This document shows, in pieces, positions 4,902 through 10,738 of a DNA stretch of 13,445 bases. Below the pieces are notes generated by a model. That model saw only the letters and a list, made by a program, of their open reading frames with translations. It did no database searches and was not told where the DNA came from. Location of the stretch: assembly GCA_000997465.1 (NCBI GenBank), contig LCBW01000008.1:1-13445 (forward strand). Direction: 5' to 3'. This stretch comes from Parcubacteria group bacterium GW2011_GWC1_41_7 (GTDB lineage: Bacteria > Patescibacteriota > Minisyncoccia > UBA6257 > HR35). Made by a program: the position numbers and the translations under genes. Every line of letters starts with the position of its first letter. Positions within the stretch are counted from its first letter, which is position 1.

Positions 4902-5255
4902 TTATAACTTTAACTCTTCCCAGGTTCCGTCAAGTTTTATAAAAAAGGTGCGAGTAGCGCAGTTTTGATGTTGCTCTTTTGCAATATTTTGAGCTTTTAC
5001 AAGATCTTCTCTTTTTGCTCCTGCCCCGCAATCTTCATGAATAGTTAAAATAATATTCGTGCTGTTGTGTAGCTTAGTTGATAAATTTATATGATCTTCC
5101 AGTTGTTTAAAATTTCCAGCTCCTCCGGCAATAGATACTCGATCGCAATCACCATACGCAATTTCTAAAAATCCAAGCAATCGTTCAACGGTTTGCTGAA
5201 TACGAAAATCCATACAATGCACGATACATGATGAACAGGTGTGTTGTTTTTCCAT
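4902..5255 (-). CDS. Mini beta-carbonic-anhydrase-like protein
   Basis: 117 residues. CMDFR at 14-18 (C14, D16, R18) and HEDCG at 73-77 (H73, C76) match the C-x-D-x-R and H-x-x-C zinc-site motifs of beta-carbonic anhydrases, and GGAGN (44-48) fits the loop between them. It is about half the usual length of about 200 residues. The extra N- and C-terminal helices are missing, so it is a core-fold homologue. Catalysis of CO2 hydration is plausible but not shown; a zinc-binding regulatory role is the alternative. An additional CSSC lies at 7-10. The ATG is only 13 nt after the 3' end of tRNA-Thr with no SD and no terminator between, so the gene is probably expressed from the tRNA transcript. Confidence 0.65.
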   Translation of the reverse strand: MEKQHTCSSCIVHCMDFRIQQTVERLLGFLEIAYGDCDRVSIAGGAGNFKQLEDHINLSTKLHNSTNIILTIHEDCGAGAKREDLVKAQNIAKEQHQNCATRTFFIKLDGTWEELKL

Positions 5256-5268
5256 CGTTGTTTTTTTG

Positions 5269-5341
5269 AGCCCAAGCGCGGAATTGAACCGCGGACCTCA
5301 TCCTTACCATGGATGCGCTCTGCCGACTGAGCTACTTGGGC
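5269..5341 (-). tRNA. tRNA-Thr(GGT)
   Basis: Acceptor GCCCAAG/CTTGGGC, D arm GCTCAGTCGGCAGAGC, anticodon stem CATCC/GGATG with loop ATGGTAA (anticodon GGT), T arm CGCGG-TTCAATT-CCGCG. Discriminator T, no encoded CCA. A TATTAT box (5356-5351) ends 9 nt before the 5' end. Confidence 0.96.
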
Positions 5342-5414
5342 AAGACGCTCATAATATTTACTCCGCGACCCCAGTGGGATTCGAAGCTTGTAAGCCTTAT
5401 GATACCGCCGCTTG

Positions 5415-5518
5415 CTCACCTCTCTTGATGGTGGTCCTAACGGGAGTCGAACCCGTATTGCCGCCGTGAAAGGGCGATGTCCTAACCATTAGACGATAGG
5501 ACCATCAAGAGAGGTGAG
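5415..5518. repeat. 17-bp inverted repeat flanking tRNA-Glu
   Basis: CTCACCTCTCTTGATGG (5415-5431) and its exact reverse complement (5502-5518) bracket the tRNA-Glu gene. In the minus-strand precursor, 14 bp of leader and trailer could pair and extend the acceptor stem, leaving the ACCA tail as a bulge. This could be a processing feature, or the terminal repeats of a tiny inserted element. Confidence 0.9.
5429..5503 (-). tRNA. tRNA-Glu(TTC), CCA encoded
   Basis: Acceptor GGTCCTA/TAGGACC, D arm TCTAATGGTTAGGAC, anticodon stem TCGCC/GGCGG with loop CTTTCAC (anticodon TTC), T arm ACGGG-TTCGACT-CCCGT, discriminator A, then CCA (5431-5429). Complete and apparently functional. Confidence 0.97.
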
Positions 5519-5528
5519 TGAAAGGTCT

Positions 5529-5582
5529 GTTACCTATATTTATATAGGTAACTTTATGTAAAAGCTATTGCTTTTACATAAA
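5529..5582. repeat. Two abutting perfect hairpins
   Basis: GTTACCTATA-TTTA-TATAGGTAAC (5529-5552, 10 bp) is followed without a gap by a 13-bp perfect stem, 5553-5565/5570-5582, with loop TATT. They lie between the 5' half of the broken tRNA-Glu and the intact tRNA-Glu. Neither has a T-run on the minus strand, so they look like insertion or processing structures rather than terminators. Confidence 0.9.
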
Positions 5583-5610
5583 AGCGTCCTAACCATTAGA
5601 CGATGGGGTC

Positions 5611-5859
5611 TATTGTCGTATTCTGATATATATCTTTCATTCGATTGCGGCAACTTTGTTGCCGCGACCTACCTAAATCTCACCCAAGATATATCTCCGG
5701 ATACTTTTTTATTCAAGAAATGAGTATTTTTTCGAAGGGATGCCTCGGAGCGCTTGCAAGCTTGGTCCCCGAAGGGGTTGCAAGCGCGAGAGACAAGGTT
5801 GGCGTATATCGCTGGAATATGCGAACAACCGGTCCCAGAGAAAATATACGAATTCCTTG
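5611..5859. other. Hairpin-rich spacer between tRNA-Tyr and the split tRNA
   Basis: No credible protein. Three strong stem-loops: GCGGCAAC-TTT-GTTGCCGC (5647-5665); GCGCTTGCAA/TTGCAAGCGC (5750-5759/5778-5787) with an inner CCCC-GAA-GGGG; and GGTTG/CAACC plus CGTATAT/ATATGCG (5797-5830, 12 bp). AT-rich arms ATATATCTT and AAGATATAT enclose the first stem. It could be a long tRNA trailer/leader or a structured RNA; none of the known RNA classes I know fits. Short frames on both strands here run into tRNA-Tyr and are not believable. Confidence 0.5.
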
Positions 5860-5943
5860 TCCAGGGGGTAGGATTTGAACCCACGTAGGCACAGGGCCAC
5901 TTGGTTTACAGCCAAGCCCGATTGACCGCTCCGGCACCCCTGG
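5860..5943 (-). tRNA. tRNA-Tyr(GTA)
   Basis: Class II tRNA. Acceptor CCAGGGG/CCCCTGG, anticodon stem CTTGG/CCAAG with loop CTGTAAA (anticodon GTA), long variable arm, T arm GTGGG-TTCAAAT-CCTAC (one G-T pair), discriminator A, no CCA. Head of the minus-strand tRNA cluster. Confidence 0.97.
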
Positions 5944-5950
5944 GACGTAT

Positions 5951-6487
5951 TTAGATTATATCTGATTTCTTTTCTTCCCCTTCCCCCATAACTTCCGCAA
6001 TAATTTCTACTTTCTTTTTTCTTCCGCGCTTTTTTTTCGGAGCTTCAATCTTTGAAGCTTCCGAAATCGCTGTTACCGCGTTATACAAAGGCATCTCATT
6101 TGGTTCCATCATTTGATCAAAAATTTTCTGTTCTGCTTGCGCCTGTGCCTCCTGTTCTAATTGCGATTGTTTTTCTTGATGATCCCGCTCTTCCTTTATA
6201 CCTTCTAATTTTTTATCAACCCACACCTGCATGCGCAACGCTTCAATACGCATTTTACGCAAAAATTTTTCATACATCGCCACCCAGATTTCAATGAATC
6301 TGACAAATCGCTGTTTAATGCGCAGCTTTCGAAATTTTGAGTACCACTTTCGTTCAGTATTAATGAACCTTAAATAATCAGCTCCGGTTAAACGAACTTT
6401 TTCCGTTTTTCCTTTTAAATAGCGAGCGAGATAGACAAAAATTCCGATACTGATAAAAGGAGAAAAATAGAAAAAAACTTCATTCAT
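5951..6487 (-). CDS. Membrane-anchored coiled-coil protein with Lys-rich tail
   Basis: 178 residues, not recognised. One N-terminal helix (about 4-21, VFFYFSPFISIGIFVYLA) is followed by a basic region. A long Glu/Gln/Lys-rich coiled-coil segment (about 85-125, with QEKQSQLEQEAQAQAEQ) comes next, then a tail containing APKKKRGRKKK, which resembles an AT-hook-like or RNA-binding basic patch, and an acidic end. The topology suggests a membrane protein with a large cytoplasmic coiled coil that could contact nucleic acid or ribosomes; this is inference. The ATG lies 4 nt after the tsf stop, so it is the third gene of rpsB-tsf. Its promoter-distal end contains the tRNA-Tyr -10. Confidence 0.7.
   Translation of the reverse strand: MNEVFFYFSPFISIGIFVYLARYLKGKTEKVRLTGADYLRFINTERKWYSKFRKLRIKQRFVRFIEIWVAMYEKFLRKMRIEALRMQVWVDKKLEGIKEERDHQEKQSQLEQEAQAQAEQKIFDQMMEPNEMPLYNAVTAISEASKIEAPKKKRGRKKKVEIIAEVMGEGEEKKSDII
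5955..5960 (-). promoter_or_regulatory. -10 box of tRNA-Tyr
   Basis: TATAAT on the minus strand ends 11 nt before the tRNA and overlaps the last codons of the upstream coiled-coil gene. The tRNA can therefore be transcribed separately from the rpsB operon. Confidence 0.6.
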
Positions 6488-6491
6488 CGCA

Positions 6492-7142
6492 TTACGCCAC
6501 AGAATCGTGTTCTCTTGCGCTCTCGCCCAACTGGCTTACCCCTTCGGTGGCGCCGGAATTTACCGAGAGCCGAACAAATCGCTGAACTTCAATCTTTTCT
6601 TTGAATTTACTAATGGTTTCGTTTATTAAATCCTTTATTTTGATTTTCTCATCTTTAAAATACCCCTGCTCAACTAAACAAACCTCCTCATACCATTTCT
6701 GTAATTTTCCTTCTAAAATTTTTTCTTGAATTTCAGCAGGTTTGCTTTCTACTTCCTTACGAGATTCATCCTTCTTTTTTGTTTTTAGGTCCTCCGGGAT
6801 ACTTTCGGAATTAATATATACAGGATTCATAAATGCAACTTGAAGCGCAAGCTCATGCGCAAGAGATTTAAATTCTGGACTTTTTGCAACAAAATCACTT
6901 TGACTGTGAAGCTCAACAAGTGATCCTACCTTTCCATTAAAATGCGTATACCCTTCGATAATACCGCATCCTGCGACTTTATCTGCTTTATCTTTTAAAA
7001 TATTTCCTCCCTTTTTGCGAATATATTCTTTTGCCTTTTCTAAATCAATCCCCGACGCCTCAAGTGCTTCCTTGCACATGCCCATCGGCGCGCCTGTTTC
7101 CTCGCGCAATTCTTTTATCTTTTGAACTAATTGTTGATCCAT
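6492..7142 (-). CDS. tsf: Elongation factor Ts
   Basis: Nucleotide exchange factor for EF-Tu in the cytoplasm. The N-terminal UBA-like domain (1-52, with LREETGAPMGMCKEAL) and the core signature SDFVA (82-86, the TDFV motif that contacts EF-Tu) are clear. The C-terminal part has KPAEIQEKILEGKLQKWYEE and the family's end motif VQRFVRLSVN. At 216 residues it is the short, one-subdomain form, unlike the about 280 residues of E. coli. The tail EGVSQLGESAREHDSVA is extra. It lies 19 nt downstream of rpsB, the standard order, with no evident SD. Confidence 0.95.
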   Translation of the reverse strand: MDQQLVQKIKELREETGAPMGMCKEALEASGIDLEKAKEYIRKKGGNILKDKADKVAGCGIIEGYTHFNGKVGSLVELHSQSDFVAKSPEFKSLAHELALQVAFMNPVYINSESIPEDLKTKKKDESRKEVESKPAEIQEKILEGKLQKWYEEVCLVEQGYFKDEKIKIKDLINETISKFKEKIEVQRFVRLSVNSGATEGVSQLGESAREHDSVA

Positions 7143-7161
7143 GTGTGTGCAATAAGAGTAT

Positions 7162-7929
7162 TTATTCCTCTGATGATGTGATTTCGACTATCCTATCTTG
7201 AACACTATCGGCAGATTTATTTTGACCCAACCGCTCTAAAAGTGTTTGTGCGATAAATGCTATACTTTTTGGTGCCCGATCGTTTGCGGGAATATATGCT
7301 AAAAATGTTTCCGGATTATTATCAGATCCTGCAATACCGACAATTGGTATTTTTTTGATACGCGCTTCCCTAATCACTGTTTGATGCATTTTATATGCGC
7401 CGTTTACCAAAAAAATCAATGCCGGCAATTCGCTCATCTGGCACACTCCCTCGTAGGATTTTGCCATTTTTTCATATTCCTTTTTTGCAGCAACACGATC
7501 GCGAGTTGAATATTCTGCGATTTGTCCTGATTCTACTTTTTCCTTCAGGTCGTTAAAGTATTTCAATCGTGATTTTACGGTTTCAAAATTGGTTAAAAAC
7601 CCACCAATCCATTTAAAATTGACATACGGCTGATCCAGTGATACGGCCATATTTTTTACCGCGTCAATTGATGCGGCATGGGTTCCTACAAAAAGAACCT
7701 TTTTGTTATCGGCAATGGTTTTTTTGATAACCTCTGAAACTTTTTCAACTCCTGTATTGGTCTCGTCAAGGTTGAAAATCTCCATATTTTTAATATTTGA
7801 AGACATTAAATGCCTTCTCATGCGAGTTTGGGTAAAACGCTTGAGGCGTCCATATTGAACCCCAGCTGAAAGCATCCGCTTAATAGCGTCGTTTTTTTGG
7901 TCTGTTTGCTGTATTGTTTGATTTTCCAT
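7162..7929 (-). CDS. rpsB: 30S ribosomal protein S2
   Basis: uS2, part of the 30S head-body junction. 255 residues. Signatures are GVQYGRLKRFTQTRM near the N-terminus (the family's GVHFGH region, here lacking the usual His), NKKVLFVGTHAASIDAV, YVNFKWIGGFLTNF (normally RWLGGTLTN), and the C-terminal IPIVGIAGSDNNPE and IPANDRAPKSIAF. First gene of rpsB-tsf-coiled coil. The minus-strand -10 (TATTAT, 7946-7941) lies 11 nt before the ATG, with no SD between, so the mRNA is near-leaderless. It is transcribed divergently from rpmE with an overlapping -10. Confidence 0.96.
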   Translation of the reverse strand: MENQTIQQTDQKNDAIKRMLSAGVQYGRLKRFTQTRMRRHLMSSNIKNMEIFNLDETNTGVEKVSEVIKKTIADNKKVLFVGTHAASIDAVKNMAVSLDQPYVNFKWIGGFLTNFETVKSRLKYFNDLKEKVESGQIAEYSTRDRVAAKKEYEKMAKSYEGVCQMSELPALIFLVNGAYKMHQTVIREARIKKIPIVGIAGSDNNPETFLAYIPANDRAPKSIAFIAQTLLERLGQNKSADSVQDRIVEITSSEE

Positions 7930-7939
7930 TAGATAATGT

Positions 7940-7946
7940 TATAATA
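7940..7946. promoter_or_regulatory. Overlapping divergent -10 boxes of rpmE and rpsB
   Basis: TATAATA gives TATAAT on the plus strand (9 nt before the rpmE ATG) and TATTAT on the minus strand (11 nt before the rpsB ATG). For rpmE a weak -35 TTGATT (7918-7923) lies 16 nt upstream, inside the first rpsB codons. The two start codons are only 25 nt apart. Confidence 0.6.
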
Positions 7947-7954
7947 CCTACATC

Positions 7955-8167
7955 ATGAAAAAGCAAATACACCCACAATATACTGTAACACAAGTTACGT
8001 GCGCTTGCGGTAATACCTATTCAATTTCAGGGACCCGAAACGAGATTGCGGTTGAAATGTGCCGAAATTGCTCGCCACTTTTTACGGGAACTGAGGAAAA
8101 AAAGGTTGTTATGGGGCAAATGCAAAAGTTTTTGAAAAGACAGCAAAAACGTACAAAAACCGATTAA
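7955..8167 (+). CDS. rpmE: 50S ribosomal protein L31, zinc-binding type
   Basis: bL31, a component of the ribosomal B1b bridge region. 70 residues. It opens with MKKQIHPQY, which is characteristic. Cysteines C16, C18, C36 and C39 give the zinc-ribbon C+ form. PLFTG and the basic end QKFLKRQQKRTK also match. Leaderless-type start: TATAAT, then 9 nt, then ATG. A probable terminator follows. Confidence 0.95.
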   Translation: MKKQIHPQYTVTQVTCACGNTYSISGTRNEIAVEMCRNCSPLFTGTEEKKVVMGQMQKFLKRQQKRTKTD

Positions 8168-8180
8168 ATTGTACCATACC

Positions 8181-8210
8181 TCCCTTCCCAAAGCAAGGGA
8201 ATCATTTTTT
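8181..8210 (+). terminator. Probable terminator after rpmE
   Basis: TCCCTT (8181-8186) pairs with AAGGGA (8195-8200) across an 8-nt loop, followed by ATCATTTTTT. A modest stem with a six-T run. Confidence 0.5.
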
Positions 8211-8241
8211 GTTCGCGTAAAAATCTATCGTCTTTACATAT

Positions 8242-8961
8242 ATGGAAAAATTTCTTATTGAAATTCGGGCTGGGGTTGGCGGTGATGAGGCCGCTCTTTT
8301 TGCGCTTGATTTATGGCGAATGTATTCACGTTTTTTTGAAAAAAATGGGTGGAAGGTAAAAATTCATGAAGATCAGCAAAACGATATAGGAGGTATTAAA
8401 AGCTTAATGGCTGAAATTGCTGGACCTCAAGCGTTTACCCTTATGATCCAAGAAAGCGGCGTACATCGCGTTCAACGCGTCCCAACAACTGAAAAATCCG
8501 GAAGAGTTCACACGTCAACTGCCTCCGTTGTTATTGTTCAAAAAGTTGATGCTCCGCAGATTGAGGTGAAAGATTCTGATATAACAGTTGAATTTTATCG
8601 ATCATCGGGCCCTGGAGGGCAAAATGTTAATAAGGTTGAAACTGCCGTTCGTCTCATTCACAGACCCACTGGAATTGTCATTAACAGTCAATCAGAGAGA
8701 ACGCAACAACGAAACCGCGAAATTGCAGTTGAGCTTTTAAAAACAAAGCTATGGCAGGAAGAACAAGACCGTATTAAAAAGGATATTTCTGATACTCGCA
8801 AGTCATCTATTGGATCGCAGGATCGATCTGAAAAAATGCGTACCTACAATTTTCCACAAAACAGAATCACTGATCATCGCATCGGAAAATCGTGGCACAA
8901 CCTTGCCGCTATTATGGAAGGAAATATGGAGCCGATTATTAAAGCATTTCGTCAAGAATAA
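8242..8961 (+). CDS. prfA: Peptide chain release factor 1 lacking domain 1
   Basis: Class I release factor reading UAA/UAG. The product is 239 residues against about 360 for the family. It begins right at the domain 2 motif (IEIRAGVGGDEAALFALDL). The codon-recognition tripeptide is PTT (81-83, in RVQRVPTTEKSGR), of the RF1 PxT type (PAT/PVT) and not the RF2 SPF type. GGQ is at 125-127 in SSGPGGQNVN, and the domain 4 end (RTYNFPQNRITDHRIGKSWH) is intact. The N-terminal domain 1, which contacts uL11 and RF3, is missing. An in-frame TAA at 8218-8220 excludes a longer frame here. No SD is seen. It is followed at 3 nt by a 39-residue gene. Confidence 0.92.
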   Translation: MEKFLIEIRAGVGGDEAALFALDLWRMYSRFFEKNGWKVKIHEDQQNDIGGIKSLMAEIAGPQAFTLMIQESGVHRVQRVPTTEKSGRVHTSTASVVIVQKVDAPQIEVKDSDITVEFYRSSGPGGQNVNKVETAVRLIHRPTGIVINSQSERTQQRNREIAVELLKTKLWQEEQDRIKKDISDTRKSSIGSQDRSEKMRTYNFPQNRITDHRIGKSWHNLAAIMEGNMEPIIKAFRQE

Positions 8962-8964
8962 TTT

Positions 8965-9084
8965 ATGCGCAACAAAGGAAACACCGCCGTGCTTCTGCTT
9001 GTTTTTTATCTCATCATTGCCTTATATATTTATTTTTTTACAGACCCTTTGACGTGGAAATCGCTATTTGAGTTTACAAAATGA
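8965..9084 (+). CDS. 39-residue membrane protein between prfA and pilin
   Basis: The ATG is 3 nt after the prfA stop, and the TGA overlaps the ATG of the pilin gene (ATGA), which argues for a real, translationally coupled gene. The product has a short basic N-terminus (MRNKGN), one helix (about 7-25, TAVLLLVFYLIIALYIYFF) and a short tail (TDPLTWKSLFEFTK). No family recognised. It may be a helper of the pilin or an unrelated small membrane protein. Confidence 0.6.
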   Translation: MRNKGNTAVLLLVFYLIIALYIYFFTDPLTWKSLFEFTK

Positions 9085-9734
9085 TTTCTTCAAAAAAATC
9101 ATCATCTTTTACACTTATTGAAGTTTCTATTGTTCTCCTTATTGTTGGAATTTTAGCTGGTATTGTTATGCGCCAGATGGGTGGATTTGGCATAAAAACA
9201 AGAGACGCTCGCAGAGTTCAAGATTTGAAAACTCTTGAAATTTATCTTTCTCAGTATATTACTCAGCATGGCTTTCTGCCTCGCATTGGAGATTCCTCTC
9301 ATTTAACATTTAATAAAGAAACTGGATATTTAGAACTTGAGCGCGTTTTAGCTAATGTAGGTATTGCCGGAGTTATTCCCAAGGATCCTTTGCGCGGAGT
9401 TGGTGGTAATGGATACCAATATTTGTCCTGTGTCACAAATGGCGCAAGCATGACAGGAGCGGAGCTTGAAACCGCGCTCAATAGCCCAACTCACTACCTT
9501 GTGAGTTCATATATGGAGCAAGGAGATCCTGATGCGTCTATTTGGGAAGGGGCCCTTGATTATAAAACTAATATGAAATCCATGGACGGTTGGGCATGTT
9601 GGCACTACAACCATATTGATATTTTCACGTATTATCCTTCAACGGGCGAAACCAGAGCTGGAGGAGCGGCGGGCTGGAGCTGTGGAGCATACTCAGCATC
9701 ATTTAGCTACAATCAATATTGTAGAACAAATTAA
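9081..9734 (+). CDS. Type IV pilin-like protein
   Basis: 217 residues with a class III signal: short basic leader, then SSS/FTLIEVSIVLLIVGILAG, with the Glu at position +5 and a long hydrophobic helix. The residue before the cleavage point is Ser, where Gly is usual; prepilin peptidases tolerate Ala or Ser poorly but detectably. The mature part starts with KTRDARRVQDLKTLEIYLSQY, the typical helix of CPR pseudopilins, and includes PRIGDSS, DPLRGVGGNGYQYLSC and several Cys and Trp in the globular part. The 3' end is rich in Gly, Ala and Tyr. It probably forms part of a surface pilus or secretion pseudopilus. Translationally coupled to the 39-residue gene. It ends tail to tail with parB, overlapping by 4 nt, without a terminator. 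Confidence 0.85.
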   Translation: MISSKKSSSFTLIEVSIVLLIVGILAGIVMRQMGGFGIKTRDARRVQDLKTLEIYLSQYITQHGFLPRIGDSSHLTFNKETGYLELERVLANVGIAGVIPKDPLRGVGGNGYQYLSCVTNGASMTGAELETALNSPTHYLVSSYMEQGDPDASIWEGALDYKTNMKSMDGWACWHYNHIDIFTYYPSTGETRAGGAAGWSCGAYSASFSYNQYCRTN

Positions 9735-10708
9735 AGTTCTTCGACGGTTTCTATCGGCTTATTTTCAAAGGGTTCCTCAATTGCATCAAGCATTTTTTCA
9801 AATTTTTCTAATGGATCTTGTTCGGGTTCTTTTTCATCAAATACCTCTAATTTTTTAGTTGGGACTATTTGCATATGCCCAAAGTCATGCTCTTTATCGC
9901 TTTCGTTCCCTGAAATTCCCTTGTGTTTTACCGCAGACAAAACTTTCTCAAGATCTTCTTCTGAGTATACATTTATTTCAACGCGAATACCTGTCTGGCT
10001 TTTTTGAATTTTAACTTTTGTTCCAAGCGCCTCTTCAAATTCTTGCTCCATTTCCATAAACCCTCGCTCTGGTTTTTGACCGGCAAGTTTTTTACGAAGA
10101 CGATTTTGTGCCTGCTTGACAGATAATTTCTCATTAACGATATCGTTAAATAAACCTTCTTGCACTTTAATGTCATTGACTGCCAAAAGCAATCGTGCTT
10201 GCGATTCTGATACGCGTCCGTCTGAAATTGCATCTTTTATAAATTCAGGAAGTTTTAAGAGGCGCACATTATTTGCAATATATTCTCTGCTTTTTCCCAT
10301 TTTGAGCGCGATCTCACGTTGTGTTAAACTAAATTCTTCTGCAAGTCGCGCGAATCCTTTTGCTTGTTCAATAGGATTTAAATCTCTTCGTTGTAAATTT
10401 TCAATGAGTGCAATTTCAAGTTTTTCTTTTTCTGAAAATTTTCTGATAATAGCAGGGACCACTTGAAGTCCCAACATTTTTGCCGCTTGCAATCTCCTCT
10501 CTCCCGCAACCAATTCGTAATAAATTTCAACCCCTAAGTCGGTAAATACCTCTCTTCGAGTGACTAGTAGCGGTTCTAAAATTCCGTACTCTCGGATTGA
10601 CTCCGCAAGCTCTTTTATTCCCCCTTCATCAAAATGAGTCCGTGGTTGATACGGATTTGGTTTTATTTTTTCTACTTCAATAAGATATACTGCCTCCTTT
10701 TCAGTCAT
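9731..10708 (-). CDS. parB: ParB/Spo0J-type chromosome partition protein
   Basis: CTP-dependent DNA clamp that loads at parS and works with ParA in chromosome segregation. Residues from the ATG at 10708: N-terminal CTPase region with KPNPYQPR (16-23), GERR (69-72) and ENLQRRDLNPIE (103-114); helix-turn-helix around 127-152 (LTQREIALKMGKSREYIANNV). A C-terminal dimerisation domain contains LGTKVKIQKSQTGIRVEIN, and about 60 residues of acidic tail (EKEPEQDPLEKFEKMLDAIEE) follow, which is longer than usual. I prefer this ATG to the TTG at 10729 because a -10-like TATATC lies exactly 9 nt upstream, as in other genes here. No parA and no parS-like palindrome are in the window. It lies 30 nt downstream of the secreted-protein gene. 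Confidence 0.92.
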   Translation of the reverse strand: MTEKEAVYLIEVEKIKPNPYQPRTHFDEGGIKELAESIREYGILEPLLVTRREVFTDLGVEIYYELVAGERRLQAAKMLGLQVVPAIIRKFSEKEKLEIALIENLQRRDLNPIEQAKGFARLAEEFSLTQREIALKMGKSREYIANNVRLLKLPEFIKDAISDGRVSESQARLLLAVNDIKVQEGLFNDIVNEKLSVKQAQNRLRKKLAGQKPERGFMEMEQEFEEALGTKVKIQKSQTGIRVEINVYSEEDLEKVLSAVKHKGISGNESDKEHDFGHMQIVPTKKLEVFDEKEPEQDPLEKFEKMLDAIEEPFENKPIETVEEL

Positions 10709-10738
10709 GTGCGTAAAGATATACCTCAAGCATGCTCA

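Larger units (their letters stand above)
5366..5610 (-). pseudogene. Split tRNA-Glu-like gene enclosing an intact tRNA-Glu
   Basis: The 5' part (5610-5585) has acceptor GACCCCA and D arm TCGTCTAATGGTTAGGAC. Its 19 nt at 5586-5604 are identical to the D-arm region of the inner tRNA-Glu (5479-5497). The 3' part (5385-5366) has T loop TTCGAAT, CCCAC, acceptor TGGGGTC and discriminator G. The two acceptor strands pair 7 of 7. A GGCGG like the Glu anticodon stem 3' strand lies at 5409-5405. The anticodon-stem 5' strand and the GTGGG strand of the T stem are missing, so it should not fold as a tRNA. A complete tRNA-Glu in the same direction lies between the halves. An intron-like arrangement cannot be excluded, but decay after insertion or duplication is simpler. 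Confidence 0.6.

Noticed and set aside
4668..4907. 79-codon plus-strand frame
   Set aside because: No SD or promoter; its Asp run is the reverse of the ATC-coded Ile run of the minus-strand gene, and it covers that gene's promoter and terminator signals.
5529..5582. CRISPR-like repeats
   Set aside because: Two different palindromes without spacers and no cas genes; no array.
5645..5937. Several 68-77 codon frames on both strands
   Set aside because: They run through tRNA-Tyr and GC-rich hairpins and have no SD or family resemblance.
9731..10738. parS site near parB
   Set aside because: No 16-bp TGTTTCACGTGAAACA-like palindrome is visible near the gene or elsewhere in the window.
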